Source of the DNA: JALZHR01 sp036388475
Lineage (GTDB): Bacteria; Acidobacteriota; Blastocatellia; Pyrinomonadales; Pyrinomonadaceae
Length of the DNA: 64,000 nucleotides
Reading direction: 5' to 3'
Assembly: GCA_036388475.1 (NCBI GenBank)
Contig: DASVRT010000055.1
Coordinates: 1 to 64,000, forward strand
Below, piece after piece: positions 54,607 to 62,456 of this stretch. The translations under genes were made by a program, and so were the position numbers. The stretch's first letter is position 1, and every line of letters begins with the position of its first letter. A model generated the notes under the pieces. The model saw nothing but the letters and a program-made list of their open reading frames with translations. It was not told the origin of the DNA and searched no databases.

Positions 54607-55011
54607 CTATTTCAGACGATGCAAAATACTAAGGATTCTGCGGTGCATAAACGGGTCTTTGGCGATATATTCGCTCAAATCGTCGGTCATTTTTTTGCCC
54701 TGGCTGGAATCGCGCAGTTCTTCGTCGAGACGCGAATTGACCAGAAAACGCGCCGATTCGCGGACGGCTTGCATCGCGCCTTCGGGCGTGTTCAGGTCGG
54801 AGCCGGAAGCGATCTGGCTCAGCGCGCTGCGCGCCGGACCGCCCGTCTGACCGCTTTCGCCGGTCTGCTCGATTTGTCCGGCGACTTCCGCCAGCGCCGC
54901 CTCGAAATTTTTCTCGACTTTTCCGCCGCGCCGCAGTTCATCTTTCGCGCTGAGCGGTTCCAGCGCTTCCGAGCCACTGCTGAGCGGCGAGCTTGTTTTC
55001 TTGACCGACAT
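54607..55011 (-). CDS. Unknown small T3SS-island protein
   Basis: 134 residues; GAGGT lies 8 bases before the ATG. No recognised family and no signal peptide. Residues 1-60 are polar (MSVKKTSSPLSSGSEALEP...EKNFEAALAEVAGQIEQTGES). Residues 70-134 are helical: LNTPEGAMQAVRESARFLVNSRLDEELRDSSQGKKMTDDLSEYIAKDPFMHRRILSILHRLK. It stands alone on the minus strand between two plus-strand substrate units. A chaperone, gatekeeper fragment or small substrate is possible. Confidence 0.55.
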   Translation of the reverse strand: MSVKKTSSPLSSGSEALEPLSAKDELRRGGKVEKNFEAALAEVAGQIEQTGESGQTGGPARSALSQIASGSDLNTPEGAMQAVRESARFLVNSRLDEELRDSSQGKKMTDDLSEYIAKDPFMHRRILSILHRLK

Positions 55012-55287
55012 TGCTTTTTAACCTCAAACTTTTTCGCTTAACACAAAGATTATATTTGAATCCGCCGGGTTTGTTAAACGAAAATTTTCGGAGAATTCGC
55101 CGACGAGACGAATAATTCCGTTAAATCCTCGCTCGCCGCCGTTCCCGCAGCGGCGGTCGATGAGCCTTGCGGCAAATTCGGTTCGCGTTTCTCACCTGTT
55201 TATAGTATCGACGCTTTCCCGAAAAGGTTTCCCGGACTTTTTATTTTCGATTATTTGATAACTTTTGATGCCGGCGCGAAAAAATTC

Positions 55288-55315
55288 GGAAACTTTAGAA
55301 GTTTTCTGCCGATAA
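55288..55315 (+). promoter_or_regulatory. ECF/Hrp-box-like promoter P3
   Basis: GGAAAC (55288-55293), 15-bp spacer, CCGATAA (55309-55315), 31 bases before the lipase-like start. The rest of the 335-bp region 55012-55346 shows no gene. Confidence 0.75.
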
Positions 55316-55346
55316 TTTGTTTGCCGAAGTAAATTCACGGAGAAAA

Positions 55347-56312
55347 ATGATGGGTTTAGAAACAAACGGCGTTTCTGCAAACGTGCGCCACGACGCGATT
55401 CGTTCGCTCGACCGCGACGACAATCTTCAACCGCCAATTGATTCGAGAACGGAAAATCCGCCGGTCGAAACATTTTTCAGAGAATCGAATGAAACCTTAA
55501 GCGACGTTTACGCTTCGCGCACCGGGCTTTCGACCGAAATCAATGCGTTCAGCGTCAGAAATCGCGCCGCCAATCAAAATCCGCCGCCGGACACAAATTT
55601 CGACGGTCATTTCGTCGGCGCGAATGGTCAGACTTTTTCTCCCGGCACGGCTTTGAGCGACGTCCCGGCAGTCGTGCCGCAAGGCGGCGTGACGAACAAC
55701 GAAACTTTGATTTACGTCAACGGAATCAGAACCAACGTTCAGGGACAAGGTAACAGCCTGCGGGCGATTGCCGACCAGACCGGCTCGCGCGTCATCGGCG
55801 TCCACAACGCAACGCAAAGCTCAGCCGCCGACATTCTGCAAAGTCTGGGCGACAAGCTCGACATCGGCAGCAATCCGGCGGTCGATACTCTGGCGGACAC
55901 GGTTTACAACGAGCTGCGCGCCGGTCGCAGCGTGCATCTGCTGGCGCATAGCCAGGGCGCGATTATCACGAGCCGCGCTCTTCAGGACGTAAAAAACCGC
56001 TTGATGGCTGAGGACGGAATGTCGCGACGCGATGCGGAACGCCTGATGAACAACATCAAAGTCGAAACTTTCGGCGGCGCTTCGCGGCGTTTTCCCGACG
56101 GACCGCAATACGTGCACTACGTCAACCGCAACGACGGCGTGCCGCAGGCATTCGGCTTGCGCTCGTGGCTCAATCCGTTTGCTCACGCCGCGCGCGATGC
56201 CGTGACGCATTATTTCCGCGAGGGCAAGCCGGTCGTTTCGCACGGCTTCGAGGAATTTTATTTGCCGGAGCGCGTCCCGTTTGAACAGGCGCGGCGGGGA
56301 AATTTTAATTAG
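55347..56312 (+). CDS. Lipase-like alpha/beta hydrolase, candidate T3SS effector
   Basis: 321 residues from ATG 55347 (GGAG about 6 bases upstream; the frame is open to 55317). The N-terminus MMGLETNGVSANVRHDAIRS is polar, without signal peptide, and resembles that of the 56937 gene. Residues 1-115 look disordered. The hydrolase part has TLIYVNGIRTNVQGQG (oxyanion region), VIGVHNATQS, then VHLLAHSQGAIITSRAL with the nucleophile Ser at about residue 200 (G/AxSxG), VETFGGASRRFPDGPQYVHYVNRNDGVP with a candidate Asp, and HYFREGKPVVSHGFEEFYL with a candidate His. Such single-domain lipases occur among secreted toxins. A CesT-like chaperone gene follows 12 bp on. Confidence 0.7.
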   Translation: MMGLETNGVSANVRHDAIRSLDRDDNLQPPIDSRTENPPVETFFRESNETLSDVYASRTGLSTEINAFSVRNRAANQNPPPDTNFDGHFVGANGQTFSPGTALSDVPAVVPQGGVTNNETLIYVNGIRTNVQGQGNSLRAIADQTGSRVIGVHNATQSSAADILQSLGDKLDIGSNPAVDTLADTVYNELRAGRSVHLLAHSQGAIITSRALQDVKNRLMAEDGMSRRDAERLMNNIKVETFGGASRRFPDGPQYVHYVNRNDGVPQAFGLRSWLNPFAHAARDAVTHYFREGKPVVSHGFEEFYLPERVPFEQARRGNFN

Positions 56313-56324
56313 CCGGATTTCTAA

Positions 56325-56735
56325 ATGAACAAAGAAGAAGCAAAACAGCAACTGGAAAATTTTTTTCGCAAGCTCGGCAGCGAAGCGTCGATTTTTAACG
56401 AGCAGAAATTCGTGCAGGCGCGCATCGGCGAATCGTTCGTCGGCTTCGAGTTTGACGAGACGGACGATATTCTGTCGTGTCAGGCTTTGATTTACCGCTT
56501 TCGCCGCGAGCCGGCGGACGCGATTCTCGACGCGCTTTTCGCCGAAGAATCCGAGGCAAACAGCGGCGGCGGCAGAATCGTCTTCGACAGCCAAACTTTT
56601 TCGCTTTATCTCCAGCGCGATTTCGCCGAAAAAATCGACGACGCCTCGTTTTACGAACACGTCAACGCGCTGGCGTGGGCGAGTATGGTCTGGAACGGCG
56701 AAATCGTCGAACACGCCGCCGCGAAAGCGTCATAA
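56325..56735 (+). CDS. CesT/SycE-like type III secretion chaperone
   Basis: 136 residues, acidic. The pattern matches class I chaperones: starting amphipathic helix (EEAKQQLENFFRKLGSEASI), strands (KFVQARIGESFVGFEFDETDDILSCQALIYRFR), a central helix (PADAILDALFAEESEA), a loop with Gly-rich turn, strand (RIVFDSQTFSLYLQRDFA) and final helix (DDASFYEHVNALAWASMVWNGEIVEHAA). Class I chaperones bind the N-terminal region of a neighbouring effector, here the lipase-like protein encoded 12 bp upstream. Assignment rests on layout, not a motif. An immunity protein is the alternative. Confidence 0.65.
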   Translation: MNKEEAKQQLENFFRKLGSEASIFNEQKFVQARIGESFVGFEFDETDDILSCQALIYRFRREPADAILDALFAEESEANSGGGRIVFDSQTFSLYLQRDFAEKIDDASFYEHVNALAWASMVWNGEIVEHAAAKAS

Positions 56736-56840
56736 ACGGAAAATGCAAAATGCAAAGTGCAAAATATCAGGATTTAGAATTCAAGGGTTAGGCTTAAATT
56801 CTTCTTCCATTTTGCACTTTGCATTTTGCATTTTCCGTTT
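56734..56840. repeat. Heptad inverted repeat J
   Basis: Perfect 32-bp arms (56734-56765 and 56809-56840) of ATGCAAA heptads, with a 43-base loop. The left arm starts in the stop codon of the chaperone gene; promoter P4 begins 21 bp after the right arm. Near-identical units occur in repeat I. Confidence 0.9.
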
Positions 56841-56861
56841 TCGAAGTTTCCGAAATAAACG

Positions 56862-56889
56862 GGAAACTTTTCGCCGCCGACGCCGATAA
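56862..56889 (+). promoter_or_regulatory. ECF/Hrp-box-like promoter P4
   Basis: GGAAAC (56862-56867), 15-bp spacer, CCGATAA (56883-56889), 47 bases before the 671-residue protein's start. Confidence 0.75.
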
Positions 56890-56936
56890 CTTAACTAAGA
56901 CCCGTCATTTCAAAATTGACTTCGGGAGAGCGAATT

Positions 56937-58952
56937 ATGGCATTGAAAGTGGACGGCGGCGCGAGTTCAAACGTTCGCCGGGAAGAACCGGATTACAAGA
57001 AAACCGAAGTAAAATCGAACCTGTTTCGGCGCGACGAGACGAGCAACGGCGCGGTTTACGCCAATCGCAGCGATAATAATTTGCAGGCGAACGTCGTGCG
57101 CTTTAAATTGAATGTTCAGGTTAACGCCAATGCCGCCGGTCCGACTCTCACGCAGACGCAGGCGCGCCGGCGAGCCGACGAAATTATCGCCAATAATGGC
57201 GGAAAAGATAATCTGAATACGGAAGGCGCCGGGCTCGATTTGGCGAATCTGGCGCGCCAGAATCCGGCTGACGCGTGGGCGGTCGCGCAGGAAATTCTCG
57301 GCGCGGAAATCGACCAGGACGGTCGCGGCAAAATCCAGGAAAACGACAAGGACGAAATCGCGCAGAGCTTTGCCGACAATCTTTCCGACGACGAGTTGAA
57401 TGCCGTCGGGCAAAGTGCGGGCGGCAGGGCGATGCTCGAAAGATTACAGACGCATCTTTTGTCCGGCAGCGTTCACGACGACGAGCGCGACACCGCTCTG
57501 CGGTTGGAGACGGCGGCGAAAGGCTATCCGCCGCCCGAATTGACCGGCAATCCCGAACGCGATATTCAAACCGTCGCCGAAGATTTACGAAATATTCCGG
57601 CGGATAAACGCGACGATTATTTGAACGAAGTTCTGGCGCATCCTTTCGGCAGGGAAGCCTTGCAGCGCGCCGGAATTTTGAACAACGCCGACCGCGACGT
57701 TTTGGCGAGCGCGATTAACGAAGCCTATCGTCAAAATCCGACCGCGATGCGCGACCATCTGAACGCCATCGCCGATTTAGAAAAAAATTATCCGTATTAT
57801 GAATGGACGGGTCTGGCTGACGTCGTACGGCGCACGGGCAACGACGATTTAATCGCCGGATACGCCAAACACGCGATGAACGCTGCCGCCGCCGGAGGCG
57901 CGGAAAAGGGCGCGTGGTCGGTTGACGCGCTGACGGCGCTCGGCGGAATGTCGCCGGAAGGCTTGCGCAATTTTATTAATTTCGGCTCGGCAAGACCGCC
58001 GCAATACGGCAGCCCTTCGACCATCGGACGTTTTATCGAGCAGAACAAAGCGGCGTTCAACACGATGCTGACGCAGTCCGCCGGATTTCTGGGCGGACCG
58101 GCAAACAGCGCCGGATTTGAAAACGGCTGGGCATTTCATCCCGCGATGGGCGATTTGTTGAACGTCGCTTCACGGATGACCGGCGCGGGCGGAAAGCTGA
58201 CTTCCGAAGCGCTGGATATTTTCAAAACCGTCGCGCCGCTGACCGGCGATAATTTCTTTACCAAGGAAGCGGCGGGCAGATTCTTTATCGAACACGCGCA
58301 GCAAATCACCGACACGTTTGCCTTAAAACGCAACGCCGACGGCACGACGAATCGAAACTTCGACCCGAACGTTTTGAAAGATTTCTTTATCAACGTCGTT
58401 TATTCGCCGATTTCCGACCTGCTGCAATACAACGGAAAATCGATGGTCGAAACGATTATGGGCGGCGGTCAGGGCAACGACGGCGTTATCGGTCAGGTCG
58501 CGCAGAACATTATGAATCGCGCGGCGCAGCCCGGCGCGGACGTGACTTATCTCGGACAGGAAATCGGTTATCTTTACGGCGCAATCAGCGGCGGCTTTCT
58601 CGATTCGGTCGAGGCTTACAAGGACAAATTCGAGGACGACAAGAAATTCCGCGAGTTTCTTTACGGCGCGGTCGGCAAAGGTCTCGGCGCGCTCGGCGAA
58701 AAAGTCGGCTTGCCGCTCGAAAAGGTCGGCGAATTCGTCCGGAAATTAATCGAAGCCGAAGCCGAAAGCGACAAGACCGGGCGGCTGAAAAAATTTCAGG
58801 AAGCGTTTCTCGATTTGAAAAACGAAATGAGTCAAAGCTTGCTCGATTTTCAACAACGAAATCCGCGCGCCGAAGGCTTGGAAACGAATTTCACGCTGGC
58901 GTGGACGGATTTTATTACAAGCTATCTGGCAACCGACTGGATTGCCAATTAA
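56937..58952 (+). CDS. Large unknown T3SS substrate candidate
   Basis: 671 residues from ATG 56937 (GGAG about 9 bases upstream). No signal peptide, no recognised family. The N-terminus MALKVDGGASSNVRREEPDY parallels the lipase's start (M-x-L....G.S.NVR). Residues 60-150 include a possible EF-hand-like loop (EIDQDGRGKIQENDKDE). The middle (about 190-330) is helical with ERDIQTVAEDLRNIPADKRDDYLNEVLAHPFGREAL and an LDALTALGGMS-type repeat; residues 370-480 are Gly/Phe rich; the last 130 are helical and charged. Likely a multi-domain secreted protein, possibly a translocator or toxin carrier; I cannot tell which. It is monocistronic between P4 and a strong terminator. Confidence 0.65.
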   Translation: MALKVDGGASSNVRREEPDYKKTEVKSNLFRRDETSNGAVYANRSDNNLQANVVRFKLNVQVNANAAGPTLTQTQARRRADEIIANNGGKDNLNTEGAGLDLANLARQNPADAWAVAQEILGAEIDQDGRGKIQENDKDEIAQSFADNLSDDELNAVGQSAGGRAMLERLQTHLLSGSVHDDERDTALRLETAAKGYPPPELTGNPERDIQTVAEDLRNIPADKRDDYLNEVLAHPFGREALQRAGILNNADRDVLASAINEAYRQNPTAMRDHLNAIADLEKNYPYYEWTGLADVVRRTGNDDLIAGYAKHAMNAAAAGGAEKGAWSVDALTALGGMSPEGLRNFINFGSARPPQYGSPSTIGRFIEQNKAAFNTMLTQSAGFLGGPANSAGFENGWAFHPAMGDLLNVASRMTGAGGKLTSEALDIFKTVAPLTGDNFFTKEAAGRFFIEHAQQITDTFALKRNADGTTNRNFDPNVLKDFFINVVYSPISDLLQYNGKSMVETIMGGGQGNDGVIGQVAQNIMNRAAQPGADVTYLGQEIGYLYGAISGGFLDSVEAYKDKFEDDKKFREFLYGAVGKGLGALGEKVGLPLEKVGEFVRKLIEAEAESDKTGRLKKFQEAFLDLKNEMSQSLLDFQQRNPRAEGLETNFTLAWTDFITSYLATDWIAN

Positions 58953-58995
58953 AGAAAAGTTTATCAAGCGGGTGAATAACTTCTCCTTCAACTTC

Positions 58996-59029
58996 GGCTG
59001 TGATTATTGGGAATCACAGCCTTTTTTTT
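58996..59029 (+). terminator. Rho-independent terminator of the 671-residue protein gene
   Basis: GGCTGTGATT (58996-59005) and AATCACAGCC (59012-59021) form a perfect 10-bp stem around a 6-base loop, followed by eight T. Confidence 0.92.
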
Positions 59030-59076
59030 GGGGAATGAAATAATCAAAAACGGGCGCGACGACGTTTAGAAATGAA

Positions 59077-59329
59077 GATTATTCAATATTCCCGCGGAAT
59101 TGTTTAGTTTTCTCGGAGCATTATTTGATTTTTTCAAAGAATTATTTGATTTGCCCGCGATATTTTTTAATTTTCCCGAAAGATTAATCTAATTACACTG
59201 CAAGATTATTCAATTACGCCAAGAGATTATTTAATTACGCAGCAAGATAACTCAATTACAACGAAAAATAATTCAATTATGTTGAGAGGTAATTCGATTA
59301 CACCGGCGGATTATTTAATTGTGCTGAGA
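59077..59329. repeat. 21-bp-period array 4 (twelve units)
   Basis: Units begin at 59077, 59098, 59119, 59140, 59161, 59182 (22 bp), 59204, 59225, 59246, 59267, 59288 and 59309. Cores are AT-rich palindromes: GTAATTCGATTAC, ATAATTCAATTAT, ATTATTCAATTA, with the rest of the unit variable (CGCCAAG, CGCAGCA, ACCGGC). It fills the space between the substrate's terminator and the 3' end of sctN; no gene is seen in 58953-59377. Confidence 0.75.
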
Positions 59330-59377
59330 GAAGGTTTATTTTCCCGGCGCTCTCTGTGCTCTCTATGGCTAAATTTC

Positions 59378-60682
59378 TTAAAACAACTGAATCAGCTTTT
59401 GAATCGCAATTTCGGCGGGCATTTGTTCGTGAGTTTTTTGTCGTAGAAAATTGTTGACGGCGTCGATTTTCGAAATGGCGTAATCGGTTTTCGGGTCGCT
59501 GCCTTTTTTATACGCGCCGATTAAAATCAAATCTTTCTGCGCGGCGTAAGTTGCCAGCACTTCGCGCAGCTTTCCGGCGGCTTCGACGTGCCGCATCTCG
59601 GCGATGCCGCTCATCACGCGCGAAACCGATTCGTTGACGTCAATCGCCGGATAATGATTCTGCGCCGCCAAATCACGCGATAAAACGATGTGACCGTCGA
59701 GAATCGAGCGCGTCTCGTCGGCAATCGGCTCGGTCATATCGTCGCCTTCGACCAGAACGGTGTAAAACGCCGTAATCGAACCTTTATCGGAATTTCCCGT
59801 GCGTTCCAGCAGGCGCGGCAGCTCCGAGAAAACCGACGGCGGAAAACCGGCGCGCGCCGGCGGCTCGCCCGCCGCCAGACCGACTTCGCGCAGCGCGCGC
59901 GCAAAACGCGTCACCGAATCCATCAAAAACAAAACTTTTTTGCCCTGGTCGCGGAAATATTCCGCAATCGCCGTCGCCACATAAGCGGCTTTCAGACGAA
60001 TCAAAGCCGGTTCGTTCGATGTTGCGACGACGACGACCGAGCGTTTTAAGCCTTCCGCGCCCAAATCCTGTTCGAGAAAATCGCGCACCTCGCGCCCGCG
60101 CTCGCCGATTAAAGCGATGACGTTGACATCGGATTCGCTGCTGCGCGCGAGCATTCCGAGCGTGGTCGATTTGCCGACGCCGGCGGCGGCGAAAATGCCG
60201 ACGCGCTGACCTTCGCCGACGGTCAAAAGCCCGTCGAGCGCGCGAATTCCGGTTTTTAATTGTCTGGTCACGCGCTCGCGCCTCATCGGGTCGGGCGGGC
60301 GCGCCGAAACTATTTTATCGACCGCGTCTTCAATCGCGCCTTTCCCGTCAATCGGCTCGCCAAGCCCGTCGAGCACGCGACCGAGCAAATCTTCACCGGC
60401 GCGAATCGTCAGGGAAGTTCCGGTCGGCACGACTTCCGCGCCCATCGCCACGTCGGAAACTTCGCCGAGCGGCATCAGAATCACTTCGCTGCCGCGAAAT
60501 CCGACGACTTCCGCCCGCAGAACTCTGGCGCGATGCGGCGAGTGAATCAGGCACAACTCGCCGACGCGCGCGCCCGGCACGGCGGCGCGAATCAGCAAGC
60601 CGATTAATTCCGTCACGCGCCCGCGCACCTCGACCGACGAAATCCAGTCAACGGCGGAAATGTATTGTTGCAGGTTAATCAT
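59378..60682 (-). CDS. sctN: T3SS ATPase SctN (FliI/YscN family)
   Basis: 434 residues. Walker A at GIFAAAGVGKSTTLGMLAR, Walker B at KKVLFLMDSVTRFARALREVGLAAGEPP, GERGREVRDF, the family block ADETRSILDGHIVLSRDLAAQNHYPAIDV, and a C-terminal region KEFYKKGSDPKTDYAI-like (IGAYKKGSDPKTDYAISKIDAVNNFLRQ). It strips chaperones and unfolds substrates at the base of the apparatus. Preceded on the minus strand by sctL with heptad repeat K in the gap of 67 bp. Confidence 0.95.
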   Translation of the reverse strand: MINLQQYISAVDWISSVEVRGRVTELIGLLIRAAVPGARVGELCLIHSPHRARVLRAEVVGFRGSEVILMPLGEVSDVAMGAEVVPTGTSLTIRAGEDLLGRVLDGLGEPIDGKGAIEDAVDKIVSARPPDPMRRERVTRQLKTGIRALDGLLTVGEGQRVGIFAAAGVGKSTTLGMLARSSESDVNVIALIGERGREVRDFLEQDLGAEGLKRSVVVVATSNEPALIRLKAAYVATAIAEYFRDQGKKVLFLMDSVTRFARALREVGLAAGEPPARAGFPPSVFSELPRLLERTGNSDKGSITAFYTVLVEGDDMTEPIADETRSILDGHIVLSRDLAAQNHYPAIDVNESVSRVMSGIAEMRHVEAAGKLREVLATYAAQKDLILIGAYKKGSDPKTDYAISKIDAVNNFLRQKTHEQMPAEIAIQKLIQLF

Positions 60683-60688
60683 TTTTAA

Positions 60689-60747
60689 ATGAAAAGTGAA
60701 TAACGAAAAAGGAGTGACTTTTCACTATTCACTTTTCGTTATTCACT
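60689..60747. repeat. Inverted repeat K between sctL and sctN
   Basis: AGTGAATAACGAAAA (60695-60709) pairs with TTTTCGTTATTCACT (60733-60747), and further AGTGA/TCACT units lie in between. The hairpin lies within the minus-strand J-K-L-N run, just upstream of the sctN start. Confidence 0.75.
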
Positions 60748-60749
60748 GG

Positions 60750-61424
60750 TTAGTCAAACGCGCTTTCGCCTTCGGACTGCGCCAGCAGCGCGCGCTCCAA
60801 TACGCGCAATTGTGTTTCCAGCCGCGCGTCAATCGTGCCGACTTCCGATTCAATCAGGCAACCGCCGCTCGCGACGCGCGGGTCGGCGACGAAATCGATA
60901 AAACGCGCTCTGCCCGAAGGCAGAAACTTTTCGCGTTCTTCTTCAATCAAGCTCAAATCCGAAGGGTTGACGCGCACGGTCAGTTTTTCCTGTTGGCGCG
61001 CGTTTTGCAAAGCGGCGGCGACAATATCGGTCACGGTTTTTTTATCGTTTGTAATTTCGCGCCCGATAATTTTTTCGGCGAGACGAACGGCGAGACGCAG
61101 CAAATCTCTTTCGGTTTCGCGCCAGACGCGCTCGCGGATTTCCAGCGCTTCCAGCAGATTTTGCTCGAATTCCGTCAGGGATTTTTCCATTCCTTCGCGA
61201 TAAGCCTGTTCGCGCAAATTGGCGGTTTCTTCCAGCGCTTCGCGGCGAATTTCGGCGGCAAACGCTTCGGCTTCTTCGAGAATTTGCGCGGCTTCGAGGC
61301 GCGCCGCGATAATCTGATTTTTGACGATTTTCGAAGCGAGAACGCTGCCGGCAGTCGAACTCGCCGTCGTTTTTCGCGCCTGGCGTTTGATTAAATTGTC
61401 CGTGCCATTGGATTTCTGGTTCAT
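60750..61424 (-). CDS. sctL: T3SS stator protein SctL (FliH/YscL family)
   Basis: 224 residues. A short basic start, then a long coiled coil (IVKNQIIAARLEAAQILEEAEAFAAEIRREALEETANLREQAYREGMEKSLTEFEQNLLEALEIRERVWRETERDLLRLAVRLAEKIIGREI), the FliH signature, and a C-terminal ATPase-binding domain (RVNPSDLSLIEEEREKFLP, SGGCLIESEVGTIDARLETQLRVLERALLAQ), nearly family-typical. It links SctN to the SctQ platform. Its start directly follows the stop of the FliG-like gene (1 bp). Confidence 0.93.
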   Translation of the reverse strand: MNQKSNGTDNLIKRQARKTTASSTAGSVLASKIVKNQIIAARLEAAQILEEAEAFAAEIRREALEETANLREQAYREGMEKSLTEFEQNLLEALEIRERVWRETERDLLRLAVRLAEKIIGREITNDKKTVTDIVAAALQNARQQEKLTVRVNPSDLSLIEEEREKFLPSGRARFIDFVADPRVASGGCLIESEVGTIDARLETQLRVLERALLAQSEGESAFD

Positions 61425-61425
61425 C

Positions 61426-62427
61426 TTAGCTTTCCATCTTACCGGATTCGATAAATTTTACCGCCAGCCGCTCGATTATTTTTTGCCGCTTGTTCAGATT
61501 CGCTTTTTCTTCGTCGGAAGCGTTCGAAACGCTCGTTTTGATTTCGCCGACGTATTCCGCGAGGCTCTGCGCCTCGCGCGGCAAAAGCTTCTGCATTGTG
61601 TAACGCCGCGCCGTCCGGTCGCGCTCGAACATCGTCGTCGCCAGCAGCTTCAAGCCTAAAACCCGTAAAAGCTCGTCCGGTTTCAGCGCCGGATTCCACG
61701 TTTCGCGCAAAAGCTTTTCCGCCTGAATTACCCAAAACTGCTTGACCTTTTCCATTTCGGTAATGTAATGAACGATTTGGCGGGCGTTTTCCTCGTCGAA
61801 ACGATTCAGAAAAGCCGCTAAAGTTTCTTTGGAACCGATGGCGCGACAGGCGGTCGCCGTTTCGCGGATGCCGAGCGTCTGGACAAAGCCGGACAATTCG
61901 GGAATCGTGAATTTATCAATGCCGGTCGGCTCGTAAACGTCTTCGAGCGAGACGAAATAAGATAAGAATTTCTGGCGGACGATGGCGACGATTTCGGCGG
62001 TCGGCGTTTGGGCGTTCGGCTCGATTGAATCGAGAACTTTTTCGATGCCGAGCTGGGCGGCGACTTCGCCGGCGGCGGCGGGCGCGAGATTGCGCAGAAT
62101 CAAAAGCTGAATCGCCTGCGGCTCGCTTTGCAGAATTTCCGCCATCTGAAGCGGGTTGATGTGTTCGTCAAGCCTAACGGAGCGCCCGCGCCGCCGGATT
62201 TTATCCAGCCAGAACGACTGCCAGAGCTGTTGATTTTGCGGCGGCAGGCGGTCGAATAAAACCGCGCGGTTTTGCAAAATTTCCAAATCTTCCGGGCTTA
62301 AAGCGGAAAACGATTTTTCCGCGAGCTGCGCGGCGGTTTGCGCCGCATCTTCCTCCGTCCGGCGAAAGACGAGCGCCAGCGCCAGCAGGATATCGAGCCG
62401 TTCGGATTGTGAAATCGTGCGAATCAT
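61426..62427 (-). CDS. FliG-like protein in the SctK position
   Basis: 333 residues. It lies between sctJ and sctL, the place of sctK in T3SS loci and of fliG in flagellar operons. HINPLQMAEILQSEPQAIQLLILRNLAPAAAGEVAAQL follows the FliG N-terminal/middle pattern (..EIA.IL..E.PQ.IA.IL..L....A..VL..L). The remainder is helical (YVSLEDVYEPTGIDKFTIPELSGFVQTLG; EENARQIVHYITEMEKVKQF; LLRVLGLKLLATTMFERDRTARRYTMQKLLPREAQSLAEYV). The torque helix of FliG is not evident. Probably the docking protein of the sorting platform; SctK-like or FliG-derived cannot be decided by eye. Confidence 0.7.
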   Translation of the reverse strand: MIRTISQSERLDILLALALVFRRTEEDAAQTAAQLAEKSFSALSPEDLEILQNRAVLFDRLPPQNQQLWQSFWLDKIRRRGRSVRLDEHINPLQMAEILQSEPQAIQLLILRNLAPAAAGEVAAQLGIEKVLDSIEPNAQTPTAEIVAIVRQKFLSYFVSLEDVYEPTGIDKFTIPELSGFVQTLGIRETATACRAIGSKETLAAFLNRFDEENARQIVHYITEMEKVKQFWVIQAEKLLRETWNPALKPDELLRVLGLKLLATTMFERDRTARRYTMQKLLPREAQSLAEYVGEIKTSVSNASDEEKANLNKRQKIIERLAVKFIESGKMES

Positions 62428-62456
62428 CGCTTTTAAAAATTAAATTTCTTTCGGTT

